A stretch of DNA of 64,000 bases from Halobaculum sp. MBLA0143 (GTDB lineage Archaea; Halobacteriota; Halobacteria; Halobacteriales; Haloferacaceae). Made by a program: the position numbers and the translations under genes. The stretch is taken from assembly GCF_041361465.1 (NCBI RefSeq), contig NZ_JBGKAC010000002.1, positions 434,001 through 498,000 on the forward strand. Direction: 5' to 3'. The notes under the pieces were generated by a model. The model searched no databases. It saw only the letters and a program-made list of their open reading frames with translations, and was not told the origin of the DNA. Positions 18,336 to 25,925 of the stretch are shown piece after piece (positions within the stretch are counted from its first letter, which is position 1; each line of letters begins with the position of its first letter).

Positions 18336-18930
18336 CTCCTGACGTTCGTCGTCGACTGCGGCCGGATAAGTATCTCGCCGTTGTCACGTATCGCGGGCGA
18401 CCGAGCGCCAGACACGATTCTCTGGTGCTCGGTCCCTCCTCGAGAGTGCGTGGACAGAGAGCCGGCCTCTCGACAACGGGGGTCACGGGTACGACGACGC
18501 CGACGGTATCGACGCCGAGCTCGAACGACCGGTCGTCGCGGCGGCGGAGGGCAGTTCCGAGTGCCGGTGGGCGACGACCGACACTGTTCCAGACTCTGCG
18601 ATGGCACGGTCGCACGGTCGACCACCGAACGGCACGACGGACGTGAGACGTCGACTCTCGTCGACGACGTCGGGACGGTGGTCGAGGGGGGTTGGAGGAG
18701 AACAGAGCCGACGCCCGAGTAGCGACGCACTCGTCGGGGAGGGTCACCGACGACGACACTGGGGAGACAACCCGTTCGTAACACGAACGAGCGAGGGACG
18801 GTGTCGTGACGAACGTGCCTTCACACCATCTAGTACCACTCCATCATAATTCTTGGCCGGCTCTGAATCAGATCACACAACCAAGACAGAGTCAAATAGA
18901 AAGATTCCGTGTACTCTGCTGACATCTCGT
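18336..18930. other. Intergenic region with no supportable gene
   Basis: 595 bases between the glycosyltransferase and the Tat-exported protein. ORFs here are arginine-rich and shadow-like. The last 90 bases (18840-18930) become AT-rich and contain the promoter of the downstream gene: an AAATAGAAAG tract near 18893-18902, about 30 bases before its ATG. Confidence 0.5.
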
Positions 18931-19926
18931 ATGGTAGACGATACACAGACGACAGAGACCGAGAGAGAGCACGCGGACGGCGGCCAACAGGGGGGTCGAG
19001 CGGACGACCACCCGAACGGGGAGGCGGCCGTCTCACGCCGACGGGCGCTCGCGGGCGTCGGGGTAGCCGGCTTCGCCGGTCTGTCGACCGTCTCGTCGGT
19101 CGTCACCGCGGACCACGGCGAACAGGGGACCGAGACTACGGGGTCGGTGAGTGTGATCCCGAACCCGGGCTTCATCACGAACGCACGGGGGGAAGCACCG
19201 CCGTTCGACGACGACACACCGTTGTTCGATCCGGTACCGGTGTCGATCCCACTCGACCGAATTCTCGACGGCGACGAGGAGTACGACTCGACGTTGTTCC
19301 GCTCGCTCAACGACGGCAAACAACAGGTCGTCAGACCGCCCAGTGACTACAGTCGAGGCGACGGCTACGACCAGTCCTGGGTACCAGTCACCTGGGGGGA
19401 GTACAGTGCCGTGAGTGGCGAGATCGCGGTCGGCGAGACGTACGGTGGCGCTGGGACGGACATCCACGTGTCCGTCGAGAACGGGCTACCGAACGGGCGC
19501 TACACCGTCTGGGTGGTGAAGTTCGCGTCACTCCGGGAGGAGAGCGACCTCGGCCCGAACGACCCGTTCGTCACGCCGGAGGGGAACGGACTCGTCGGCT
19601 TCCAGAACTTGGGGCGAAAGTTCGGCGGTCCCGGCGACGCCGAGAACGTCTTCACCCTGGACGCAGACGGCAGCGGGACACTCCGCGCGGTGAACGAGGG
19701 CGCCGAACTGACCGGGATCCCCGGGTTCGACGAACCGGGGTACCCGTTCGTCGGCGAGACCGCCGACTACGAACAGAGTGACGACCAGCTAACACGCGTC
19801 GCACCAGACGTGCGGGCGGAAGACGAGATCCACTTCGTCGGTGCGTTCCACTACGACGACCACACCTGGGGGAACTACCCCGGGCCGTGGCACGTGAACC
19901 ACTTCGACGTTCGGTTCCAGTTCTAG
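18931..19926 (+). CDS. Tat-exported hypothetical protein
   Basis: 331 residues from ATG 18931. A polar N-terminus is followed by a twin-arginine signal, SRRRALAGVGVAGFAGLST, with a hydrophobic core and probable cleavage near VSSVVTADHG. There is no lipobox Cys. The mature part has no recognised domain; it is rich in Asp, Gly, Tyr and Trp and has repeated phrases such as IPNPGFITNARGEAPPFDD and HFVGAFHYDDHTWGNYPGPW. A beta-sandwich is plausible from the alternating pattern (GRYTVWVVKFAS, DADGSGTLRAVNEG). Several haloarchaeal exported proteins with this architecture have no known function. Monocistronic, with a good TATA region. Confidence 0.75.
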   Translation: MVDDTQTTETEREHADGGQQGGRADDHPNGEAAVSRRRALAGVGVAGFAGLSTVSSVVTADHGEQGTETTGSVSVIPNPGFITNARGEAPPFDDDTPLFDPVPVSIPLDRILDGDEEYDSTLFRSLNDGKQQVVRPPSDYSRGDGYDQSWVPVTWGEYSAVSGEIAVGETYGGAGTDIHVSVENGLPNGRYTVWVVKFASLREESDLGPNDPFVTPEGNGLVGFQNLGRKFGGPGDAENVFTLDADGSGTLRAVNEGAELTGIPGFDEPGYPFVGETADYEQSDDQLTRVAPDVRAEDEIHFVGAFHYDDHTWGNYPGPWHVNHFDVRFQF

Positions 19927-20152
19927 TCGCCACGCGAGCGCTGCCGGCGGCCTCCAGACCTCTCTATCCTGCCGGCGGGCGACGTCGCGTCGACGACGAG
20001 TCCGTCTGCCAGGTCACGATCCGGTCTCCCGATCCTCGGCGGGGGTCTGGACCTCCTCCGCGAGACCTCGGGTCTCCTCGGCGAAGCTCCGGACCCCCTC
20101 GGCGGCCACCACGAACCGTCTGTGGGGTCGTCACCGTCGCCGCCGTGGCGTC

Positions 20153-20281
20153 TCAGCGTAGCGCCGGCGGTACCACGTTCAGGCCGACGACGACGGCCAC
20201 GAGGAAGCCGAGCGTAATCAGTGCGGCGAGGCCGACGAGCACCATCGCCAGTCTCGCTTGACCACGAGGATCCCGGGTCAC
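20153..20281 (-). CDS. Small single-helix membrane protein, 42 residues
   Basis: GTG 20281 opens a frame reading MTRDPRGQARLAMVLVG then LAALITLGFLVAVVVG and LNVVPPALR before TGA. It is basic at the N-terminus with one clear membrane helix, well formed for a haloarchaeal mini-membrane protein, in a region of about 690 bases otherwise lacking intact genes. No TATA element is obvious. It may be genuine or the C-terminal relic of a larger membrane protein. Confidence 0.45.
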   Translation of the reverse strand: MTRDPRGQARLAMVLVGLAALITLGFLVAVVVGLNVVPPALR

Positions 20282-20368
20282 GGTCGTACCAACGGACGCG
20301 AGTGAGTCGGACTGTCGTCACCAGCAGGCTCTGCCGGTGTCGGCTGCGGCCGTCGTTGGCCGTCCCCC

Positions 20369-20813
20369 GACATCGAGCGTCCACCGGAGAACGGCGTTCC
20401 CAACGAGTACAGAGTCGTCCGTTCCGAGCGTGGTGGCGACAGCGACACGTACTCCTTCACTGTCCCTCACGACGAGCCGTCGTACTGTCCGTAGTGGGTC
20501 AGGCCGTCGACGGGGACGTGACGAGCGTCGTGCCGGGCGACGAGGAGGCGACGAGTCTCTCGGACGGCGGGAACCTACGAGCGTCGCCGTCCCGCTCGAC
20601 GCCGATCACGACGACCTCGTGACTGTCGTCGAGCAGCTGGCCGGCGAGGTCGAACGACTCCGCGAGGAGGACGAGGAGTTACGCGAGGAGTTGGCCGACG
20701 AACGAGACCGGACAGCTCGGGGACTGGCCCGAGTTCGGAGTCGAGTGACGGAACTGGGGGACTCCGACGAGAGCGACCCTGTGAAACCCGACTCCGACGA
20801 CTCGACCCTCTGA
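20369..20813 (+). pseudogene. Frameshifted gene with a coiled-coil C-terminus
   Basis: Three protein-like blocks follow one another on the plus strand in different frames. Block 1 is DIERPPENGVPNEYRVVRSE, RGGDSDTYSFTVPHDEPSYC, ending at TAG 20494. Block 2 is AVDGDVTSVVPGDEEATSLS (about 20500-20577). Block 3 is DDLVTVVEQLAGEVERLREE, DEELREELADERDRTARGLA, RVRSRVTELGDSDESD, ending at TGA 20813. Block 3 is a strong heptad coiled coil and can be read alone as 64 residues from GTG 20619. I take the whole as a broken gene; the short coiled-coil protein may still be expressed. Confidence 0.4.
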
Positions 20814-20853
20814 CGGGTCCGGAACCGGGTCGCAGGAGCCGACTACGGCGCCA

Positions 20854-21054
20854 GTGCTCCCCAGGCGCGAGCGACTGCACTACGTGTTCGTCGCCGCATC
20901 GCTGGTCGGGACCGTGTGGCTGCTCTGGTACCGGAACCTGCTCGTTCTGCCGCGAGGAACGACGATTCGACCCTCCCAGACCGGACGCGCCGCCTACTCT
21001 GGTCGAGTGGTGTATCGACTGAGACTCTCCGACAGGCTCAACTGCGTGGTGTAA
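20854..21054 (+). CDS. Possible small membrane protein, uncertain
   Basis: 66 codons from GTG 20854 reading MLPRRERLHYVFVAASLVG then TVWLLWYRNLLVLPRGTT. One hydrophobic helix is flanked by basic residues; the remainder is arginine-rich and less convincing. It ends at the inverted-repeat leader of the next operon. No family recognised; could be spurious. Confidence 0.25.
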   Translation: MLPRRERLHYVFVAASLVGTVWLLWYRNLLVLPRGTTIRPSQTGRAAYSGRVVYRLRLSDRLNCVV

Positions 21055-21089
21055 AGTACGCTTTACTGTAAAGCGTGGTTGACACCACG
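21051..21089. promoter_or_regulatory. Compound inverted-repeat leader (putative operator)
   Basis: GTAAAG (21051-21056), CTTTAC (21061-21066) and GTAAAG (21068-21073) form overlapping inverted repeats with 4-base and 1-base spacers. A second perfect pair, CGTGGT (21074-21079) and ACCACG (21084-21089), follows at once with a 4-base spacer. The word GCGTGGT also occurs at about 21044. Such nested symmetry just upstream of a cassette ending in an XRE repressor gene strongly suggests an autoregulatory operator, overlapping an AT-rich TATA-like segment. Binding is inferred. Confidence 0.55.
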
Positions 21090-21100
21090 TGTGCCACATC

Positions 21101-21169
21101 ATGACCGATCGAACGTCACGCCCGGTTCGGGTCTGCTCCGCGACCGGTCTGGTAGGTGAGTTCACATGA
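21101..21169 (+). CDS. 22-codon upstream ORF coupled to the membrane cassette
   Basis: ATG 21101 begins a 22-residue frame (MTDRTSRPVRVCSATGLVG...) whose TGA overlaps the ATG of the next gene (ATGA at 21166-21169). The exact overlap is the same junction type used elsewhere in the operon, which suggests that it is translated and couples downstream translation. The peptide has no recognisable motif; it may be a leader peptide or a residual 5' gene fragment. Confidence 0.4.
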   Translation: MTDRTSRPVRVCSATGLVGEFT

Positions 21170-21462
21170 GTACACTCGGTATCGCCGTCGTCGTGGCCTC
21201 CACGGCGGTCATCACCGTCGGGCTCTACCTCGGTCGGCGCGTCGACACGGCCGAACCGCTCGTCGATGCCCCGAGGTGGGTCCGCATCGCCGCTGGCGCG
21301 CTCGCACTGGGTGGCCCGTGGCTGGTGGAGTCGGCCGTCGTGGTCCCCGGTTTGGGTGACCCCGTCGCGGCCGTCGTGACACTGACGAGTACCATCGCAC
21401 TCTGGCTGGTCGCCGACCGGGTAGTCGGCATCGCCGACCGGGATGGTGCGAGTGCCTGCTGA
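21166..21462 (+). CDS. Small membrane protein, 98 residues
   Basis: Three predicted membrane helices: TLGIAVVVASTAVITVGLYL, IAAGALALGGPWLVESAVVV and PVAAVVTLTSTIALWLVADR. No signal peptide and no recognised enzymatic motif. It is the first full-length gene of a three-gene cassette whose members overlap (next gene starts 20 bases before this stop). Similar small membrane proteins precede DUF2178/XRE pairs in haloarchaea, but their role is unknown. Confidence 0.7.
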   Translation: MSTLGIAVVVASTAVITVGLYLGRRVDTAEPLVDAPRWVRIAAGALALGGPWLVESAVVVPGLGDPVAAVVTLTSTIALWLVADRVVGIADRDGASAC

Positions 21463-21871
21463 CGCCGCCGAGCCCTCCGGTGACGACTGGCTAGCCACAC
21501 GGACCCGCTATCGGCGGCTCTCGCTCGGGTCGCTGGTGGGGGGCGCCGCCGGCTTCCTCTTTATCAGTACCGTCGGGCCACCGCTAGCAGCTGTCGGTGT
21601 CTTCTGGCTGGGATGTGTCGGCTTCTTCGCAGTCCGACGGGTGGCCCCGATGACGCTGTTCGACGAGCGTGACCGAGCGTTAGAACACCGTGCCAGCTAC
21701 GATACACTCCGGGTGGTCGGAGCTGTACTCGTCGTCGTCACGCCAGTGTCCCCCGTCCTAGAGGAGAACGGTTGGCTGACCGTCCCTCCAGTTGCCGATG
21801 GAGTGTTGTTGGGCATCGCCGCTACCTTCGGCGTCTTCGGAGTCGCGTACGTCGTCCGGCGATACAGATGA
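21443..21871 (+). CDS. DUF2178-like membrane protein
   Basis: 142 residues with four hydrophobic segments (SLVGGAAGFLFISTVGPPLA, AVGVFWLGCVGFFAVRRV, LRVVGAVLVVVTPVSPVLEE, VLLGIAATFGVFGVAYVVRR). The cytoplasmic loop TLFDERDRALEHRASYDTLR carries the conserved DER...E.RAS pattern of DUF2178 proteins, which are typically encoded beside a small XRE regulator. The molecular function of the family is not established. The GTG start overlaps the preceding gene and the TGA overlaps the next ATG (ATGA), indicating coupled translation. Confidence 0.8.
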   Translation: MVRVPADAAEPSGDDWLATRTRYRRLSLGSLVGGAAGFLFISTVGPPLAAVGVFWLGCVGFFAVRRVAPMTLFDERDRALEHRASYDTLRVVGAVLVVVTPVSPVLEENGWLTVPPVADGVLLGIAATFGVFGVAYVVRRYR

Positions 21872-22080
21872 AGAACGACATCCGCGAACGTCGGGAAGCC
21901 GCCGGACTCAGCCAGGGGGACCTCGCCGCCGCAGTGGAGGTCTCTCGACAGACGATCAACGCTCTCGAGCGGGACCGATACGACCCTTCGATCGAACTAG
22001 CGTTCAAACTCGCACGGTTCTTCGACTGCCACATCGGGCAGCTGTTCACCCCCGATCTCGACTGGGATCCCCCCGAGTAA
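21868..22080 (+). CDS. XRE-family small regulator
   Basis: 70 residues, almost entirely one Cro/C1-type helix-turn-helix: MKNDIRERREAAGLSQGDLA, AAVEVSRQTINALERDRYDP, SIELAFKLARFFDCHIGQLF. Small XRE proteins of this type (YozG/Cro-like) partner with DUF2178 membrane proteins. It overlaps the DUF2178-like gene by four bases. It probably binds the compound inverted repeat at 21051-21089 and represses its own cassette; this is inference from gene order and the symmetry of that site. Confidence 0.85.
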   Translation: MKNDIRERREAAGLSQGDLAAAVEVSRQTINALERDRYDPSIELAFKLARFFDCHIGQLFTPDLDWDPPE

Positions 22081-22245
22081 CGAGCAGTTGCTCGCAATTT
22101 TCTAGGATAGAGAAGAGGGATTCTCCTTCGACCTCCGAGCTCTCATCCTCTACCGGTGCGCGACTGATCTCGCCGACGTCTACAGCCCGTGGCCTGTGCG
22201 GGTTTCCGACTCTCGCAACCGGCGGTGGTGTGAGACTCCACACGA

Positions 22246-22770
22246 TTAGAGTTGGATACGGTGTGACTCCCCGCCGCACTCGGAACACTCGCACAGGATC
22301 GCCTGCGACTCACCGTCTTCTCTCTCGACGTCGAACGTTTGCTCGGTGAGGCCTCCACAGTCGGGACAGTCGACCAGATACCGGCTCTCGTCTTGGTACT
22401 CGCGGGGTGCGCCGAGCGCGAGTATCGACGCCGTCGTGTCGCTACGGTTCACGACGAACTGGAAGGTATCCGGCGGTACACGCACTGCCTCGTCCGCCTC
22501 CACGTGCAGATCAGACTCTCCCGACGGGGTTTCGACCTGGACCTCGCCGTCGAGAACGACGAACACCTCTTCCTGGACCGGGTGTTTGTGCATCGAGTGT
22601 GCGGAACTCTGGCCCGGCGCGAGTTCGAAGTAGTTCAGTGAGAACCCTTCGACATCCAGTGCGTACCCGAGTTGGCGTGCAGCAGCGACGGAATCGGCCA
22701 TCGCACCCGCGGGAATGGTCTCGTCTGCCGGCCCCCTCGGCGTGACCTCGTCGAAGCTAACTCGTTTCAC
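22246..22770 (-). CDS. Cupin protein with C-terminal zinc ribbon
   Basis: 174 residues from GTG 22770 (a TTG further up at 22797 is possible). The cupin core is clear: FELAPGQSSAHSMHKHPVQE with two metal-type histidines, EVFVVLDGEVQVETPSGESD, and AVRVPPDTFQFVVNRSDTTA. The C-terminus has two CxxC knuckles, DCPDCGG and CECSECGG, which form a zinc ribbon. Fusion of a cupin to a zinc ribbon is seen in haloarchaeal proteins of unknown ligand. A GTTTTGCG tract about 30 bases upstream could supply the promoter of a nearly leaderless transcript. The gene is convergent with the XRE cassette. Confidence 0.85.
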   Translation of the reverse strand: MKRVSFDEVTPRGPADETIPAGAMADSVAAARQLGYALDVEGFSLNYFELAPGQSSAHSMHKHPVQEEVFVVLDGEVQVETPSGESDLHVEADEAVRVPPDTFQFVVNRSDTTASILALGAPREYQDESRYLVDCPDCGGLTEQTFDVEREDGESQAILCECSECGGESHRIQL

Positions 22771-22977
22771 GATTAGAGTGGGTACCTCGACTCGCAAAAC
22801 CGTTCATGCGGAGTGGTAACACATCGAGGGCAATCCCGATCCCTCTCCGCGGAGTTTCTGCCGCTCGATTTGCGGCGGGAGGGTCGGTGTGCGTCGTCAC
22901 ACAGACCCGGAACGACCGTTGCCACTCGACCGTTCGACGGAGAAACGTTCTATCTGGCGTCTAACACGAGAGGCGAG

Positions 22978-23275
22978 TCAGACGGAGCCGGTGGGGTCGA
23001 CACCCACGTCGAACAGCGTCTCCGGCTCGGCGAGCGAGGCGACCGAGTCGTCGACCTGCGAGGGAGTCCTCGACGTACCAGACGGTCACGTCGAGCGGCG
23101 GGTCGAGTTCGGCGGCGTCGCCGCGACGAAGCGCGCCGGTCTCGTCGCCGAACGCCCCCTCACCGTCGTCTGTTCGCAGGTCGGCACGGACGAGCACCCG
23201 GCCGTCGTCCGGTTTACGGAGGACGGACTGGTCGTCCAAGTCGAGTTGGGACCACGCCCGACCTCGTGAGCGACC
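22978..23275 (-). pseudogene. Frameshifted hypothetical gene
   Basis: Between the cupin and the metallopeptidase (22798-23564) only broken coding text is seen. On the minus strand one frame reads LDLDDQSVLRKPDDGRVLVR, ADLRTDDGEGAFGDETGALR, RGDAAELDPPLDVTVWYVED. After a one-base shift the next frame continues VDDSVASLAEPETLFDVGVD and PTGSV to a TGA at 22978. Both halves are acidic and read smoothly into each other, so this is probably one gene with a frameshift. Family unknown. The plus-strand ORF 22889-23269 over the same bases is judged a shadow. Confidence 0.4.
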
Positions 23276-23564
23276 GCACACCGGGTGTACAGCGACGGGA
23301 AAGCACTGCGGCACTCTCGGAGAGCAGGTCTCCGACGCCCTCGGGGACCGGTGTCCGGATACCCTGGCTGTCGACGTATCACTACGTCTGGCTGCGAGGG
23401 AAACGTGCACTCGCTGCCCTCGGTCTCGGAGTAGGTGGAAGGTGGGGGAACTCGGCTGACGATCACATCTGTCGGGACGTACAGGCTGGCTGGAGAGGGA
23501 CCGAGCAGGGGTGCCGTCGAGTGAGGGCTAAACACTTTCATCGCGGTAGCCGTCGTGTTTCGGT

Positions 23565-25370
23565 ATGGAGACGTGGGCCGTCGGAGCAGCTGTGGTCCTG
23601 CTCTCGCTCGGAGCCGTGGCACCCGGGGTGCCCGTGGCCGGGGCACAGAGCCCGACCGGCGACGAACTGCCTCGGCAGTTGACCGGCCTCGACACACAGA
23701 CTGTTCCAACCGGAGCCCACAGTGTCACGCTCGGAGGCGTCGCTCCGTCCGCTGTAGGAGGTCCCACTACTGTGGCCGACGGGCAGTCACCACCCGCCGA
23801 CGACGAGACACTGAACGTCTCGTACACCTATCGACGACTACCCGACGAGCAGGATGTCGTCGAGGTGACGATGCGGATTCCGGCGACACCGGGGATCGGG
23901 GAGGTGCGATTCGAGTTCCAAGAGGAGTCGACTGTCGTCACGACGGAGAACGTCACGCGGAGCGGGGGTGTGTACGAGTGGACCGGTGAGACCTCCGCGA
24001 CGGTCACCTATCGACTCCGGATCGACTGGAGTTACACCGGTAACGCCAGAGAGTCGTGGACACTGGTGGAGCATCTCCCTCCGGCGATACGGCCCGAAGC
24101 GGCGGCCGATACGGACGAGACGATCGCGGTGGCCGGCACGGGGTACGTCGGGAACAACACGTTACTGCTGGGTTCTCACGAGGTGCACCCCCGACAGGCC
24201 GACGGCCAGATCGTCCATCTAGTCGTTCCGGGTGACCGTTCGCTCCGGTACGGTCCCACCCGGACTGTCGACGCACTCGCCAACGTCTCCCGCTCGCTAG
24301 AGGTCGGCGCCCGTGACGAGACCGTTCACGCATTTGCGACGCCGAAGATCCGGACGGAGGCGACGATACTCGAGTTCGACGGCTTCGCACTCGACGGGAA
24401 CACGCTCCTCGTCGACGCCGACGCCGAACTCGCTGCTTGGGTCCACGAGTACGTCCACACCCGTCAGGCGTTCTCGACCGCGGAGCGTCTCCGGTGGCTG
24501 ACCGAGGGCAGCGCGCGCTACTACGAGTGGCTGCTCGCTGTCGAGTCCGGCTACGCCGACTGGGGAGAGCTCCGTGAGGTCTTCCGCAAGGCGACGAACG
24601 ACGACAGCGTTCTCTCGGACCCCGACACCTGTAGGGCCGAGAGCGACTACGCCAAGGGTGCGCTCGTTCTCGCGGCCGTCGATCGAGAGATTCGAACGGC
24701 GACAGACGGTGAACGAACGCTGGAAGACGCTCTCCGACGCATCAACGGGGAGGACACGGCACCGACTGTGGACAGCTTCGTTCGCGCTGTCCGCAGAGTA
24801 GGCGGTCCAGAGGCAGCGGCGACCGCCGAACGGTACGTCACGACCCGCGCGGTGCCGGAATTCAGATCGGACACCGAACGACTCGAGACCGTCTACGGCT
24901 ACAGGTCCCCCCAGATACGGGAACAGGTCGTTCACGCGTCGGTCGTCGGCGAGGACGGGACTCGGAGTGTAAACAGTACCGACGGACAGATCACCGTGGA
25001 CCTCAACGAGACGTTCCGACTCACGGCACGGGTCGAGAACACCGGTGACAGCCGGGGCTTGGGAGCCGTGAGGCCACGACTGTCGACCGAGAGATTGGGC
25101 GGCGATTACGTCGACACCACTTGGGTCGGCTGGGTTGCCCCGAACGAGAGCGTCACCCAGAACGCCACTCATCGATTCGGCCGTCCCGGTGATTACACAC
25201 TCTTCTGGAACGGCGTTCGCTACGACGTGTGCGTCGCTCCGGCCCGTGGAGCGCCGTCCGTCGACGACGGTGAAACACGACCGAGCCGTCGCCCGAGGTC
25301 GTCGCTCGAGGTCGAGGCACTCTGTGAGCGGATGGAGACGACCCAGCGAAGGTTCACGCCAGCGGGCTGA
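23565..25370 (+). CDS. Secreted gluzincin-type metallopeptidase
   Basis: 601 residues. The N-terminus has a Sec-type signal peptide (VGAAVVLLSLGAVAPGVPVA) with cleavage near GAQS. A beta-rich segment leads to the zinc site HEYVH (His294, Glu295, His298), with Glu314 in WLTEGSARYYEW as probable third ligand; this is the M1/M61-like peptidase MA arrangement. Helical and beta domains follow (ERTLEDALRRINGEDTAPTV; SVVGEDGTRSVNSTDGQITV). It is predicted to act outside the cell on peptides. A TATA-like CTAAACACTTT at 23527-23537 lies upstream. The last 30 residues lose protein character and a coherent tail continues in another frame (25328-25471), suggesting a 3' frameshift. Confidence 0.75.
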   Translation: METWAVGAAVVLLSLGAVAPGVPVAGAQSPTGDELPRQLTGLDTQTVPTGAHSVTLGGVAPSAVGGPTTVADGQSPPADDETLNVSYTYRRLPDEQDVVEVTMRIPATPGIGEVRFEFQEESTVVTTENVTRSGGVYEWTGETSATVTYRLRIDWSYTGNARESWTLVEHLPPAIRPEAAADTDETIAVAGTGYVGNNTLLLGSHEVHPRQADGQIVHLVVPGDRSLRYGPTRTVDALANVSRSLEVGARDETVHAFATPKIRTEATILEFDGFALDGNTLLVDADAELAAWVHEYVHTRQAFSTAERLRWLTEGSARYYEWLLAVESGYADWGELREVFRKATNDDSVLSDPDTCRAESDYAKGALVLAAVDREIRTATDGERTLEDALRRINGEDTAPTVDSFVRAVRRVGGPEAAATAERYVTTRAVPEFRSDTERLETVYGYRSPQIREQVVHASVVGEDGTRSVNSTDGQITVDLNETFRLTARVENTGDSRGLGAVRPRLSTERLGGDYVDTTWVGWVAPNESVTQNATHRFGRPGDYTLFWNGVRYDVCVAPARGAPSVDDGETRPSRRPRSSLEVEALCERMETTQRRFTPAG

Positions 25371-25471
25371 AGCGACTCTCCGACGGCGACGAGCCACCGG
25401 CACGGGCAGAACTGGCGACGGCGCTCGACGAACTGGCGGCCCGCTCGAACGGCACCGACCCACGAGCGTAG
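25328..25471 (+). pseudogene. Out-of-frame tail of the metallopeptidase
   Basis: Immediately after the peptidase, in a different frame, the DNA reads ADGDDPAKVHASGLKRLSDG, DEPPARAELATALDELAARS, NGTDPRA and then TAG. This has typical haloarchaeal composition, whereas the last residues of the annotated peptidase (RRPRSSLEVEALCERMETTQ) do not. A single indel near 25290-25330 would join them. It may be the original C-terminus. Confidence 0.35.
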
Positions 25472-25925
25472 CCGGCTGTCCGGCTGACTAGCGGTCTCTC
25501 TGCTGTACTGGTCGTCCCAGTGGCGGCCGGTACCGGTGTCGGAAGCCACCCCGTTCTCCGGCAGTGTGTGCCCGACTCGAACACGGGTGACACTTCTTGG
25601 GCTGGTCACCAGGGAGGTCGAATGGGAGTATCGGGTAGAATCCTCTCACGTCGTCCGTCCTGGCGGGAGCGACACGCGTCTTCGAGGGGAAGTCGCACGT
25701 CGGAGCAGAGAAGTTCGGAAAATCTCGTCGGGTGACTATCACAGGCTGCAGTACACGAGGGTTACGCTGGGGCGAGACCGTCCAACTCTCTCTCGACTCC
25801 CTGACGTCGCTCCCGGAGACGGACGCGGTCGAGACACTGCCGGTCGCGTCGACACACGACGAGAGGCAACCGACCGAACAGACACCTGTGACAGAACGGA
25901 CGCCGACGGGGTAGGGTGGGGTGGT
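25472..25925. other. Intergenic region with no supportable gene
   Basis: 454 bases between the metallopeptidase and the convergent M32 carboxypeptidase. A plus-strand frame at 25777-25914 reads TVQLSLDSLTSLPETDAVET but has no start in context or known family. Nothing else stands out. Confidence 0.4.

Noticed and set aside
24297-25463. 388-residue minus-strand ORF
   Set aside because: Antisense to the secreted metallopeptidase, which has a signal peptide and HExxH site; the minus ORF has no recognisable features.
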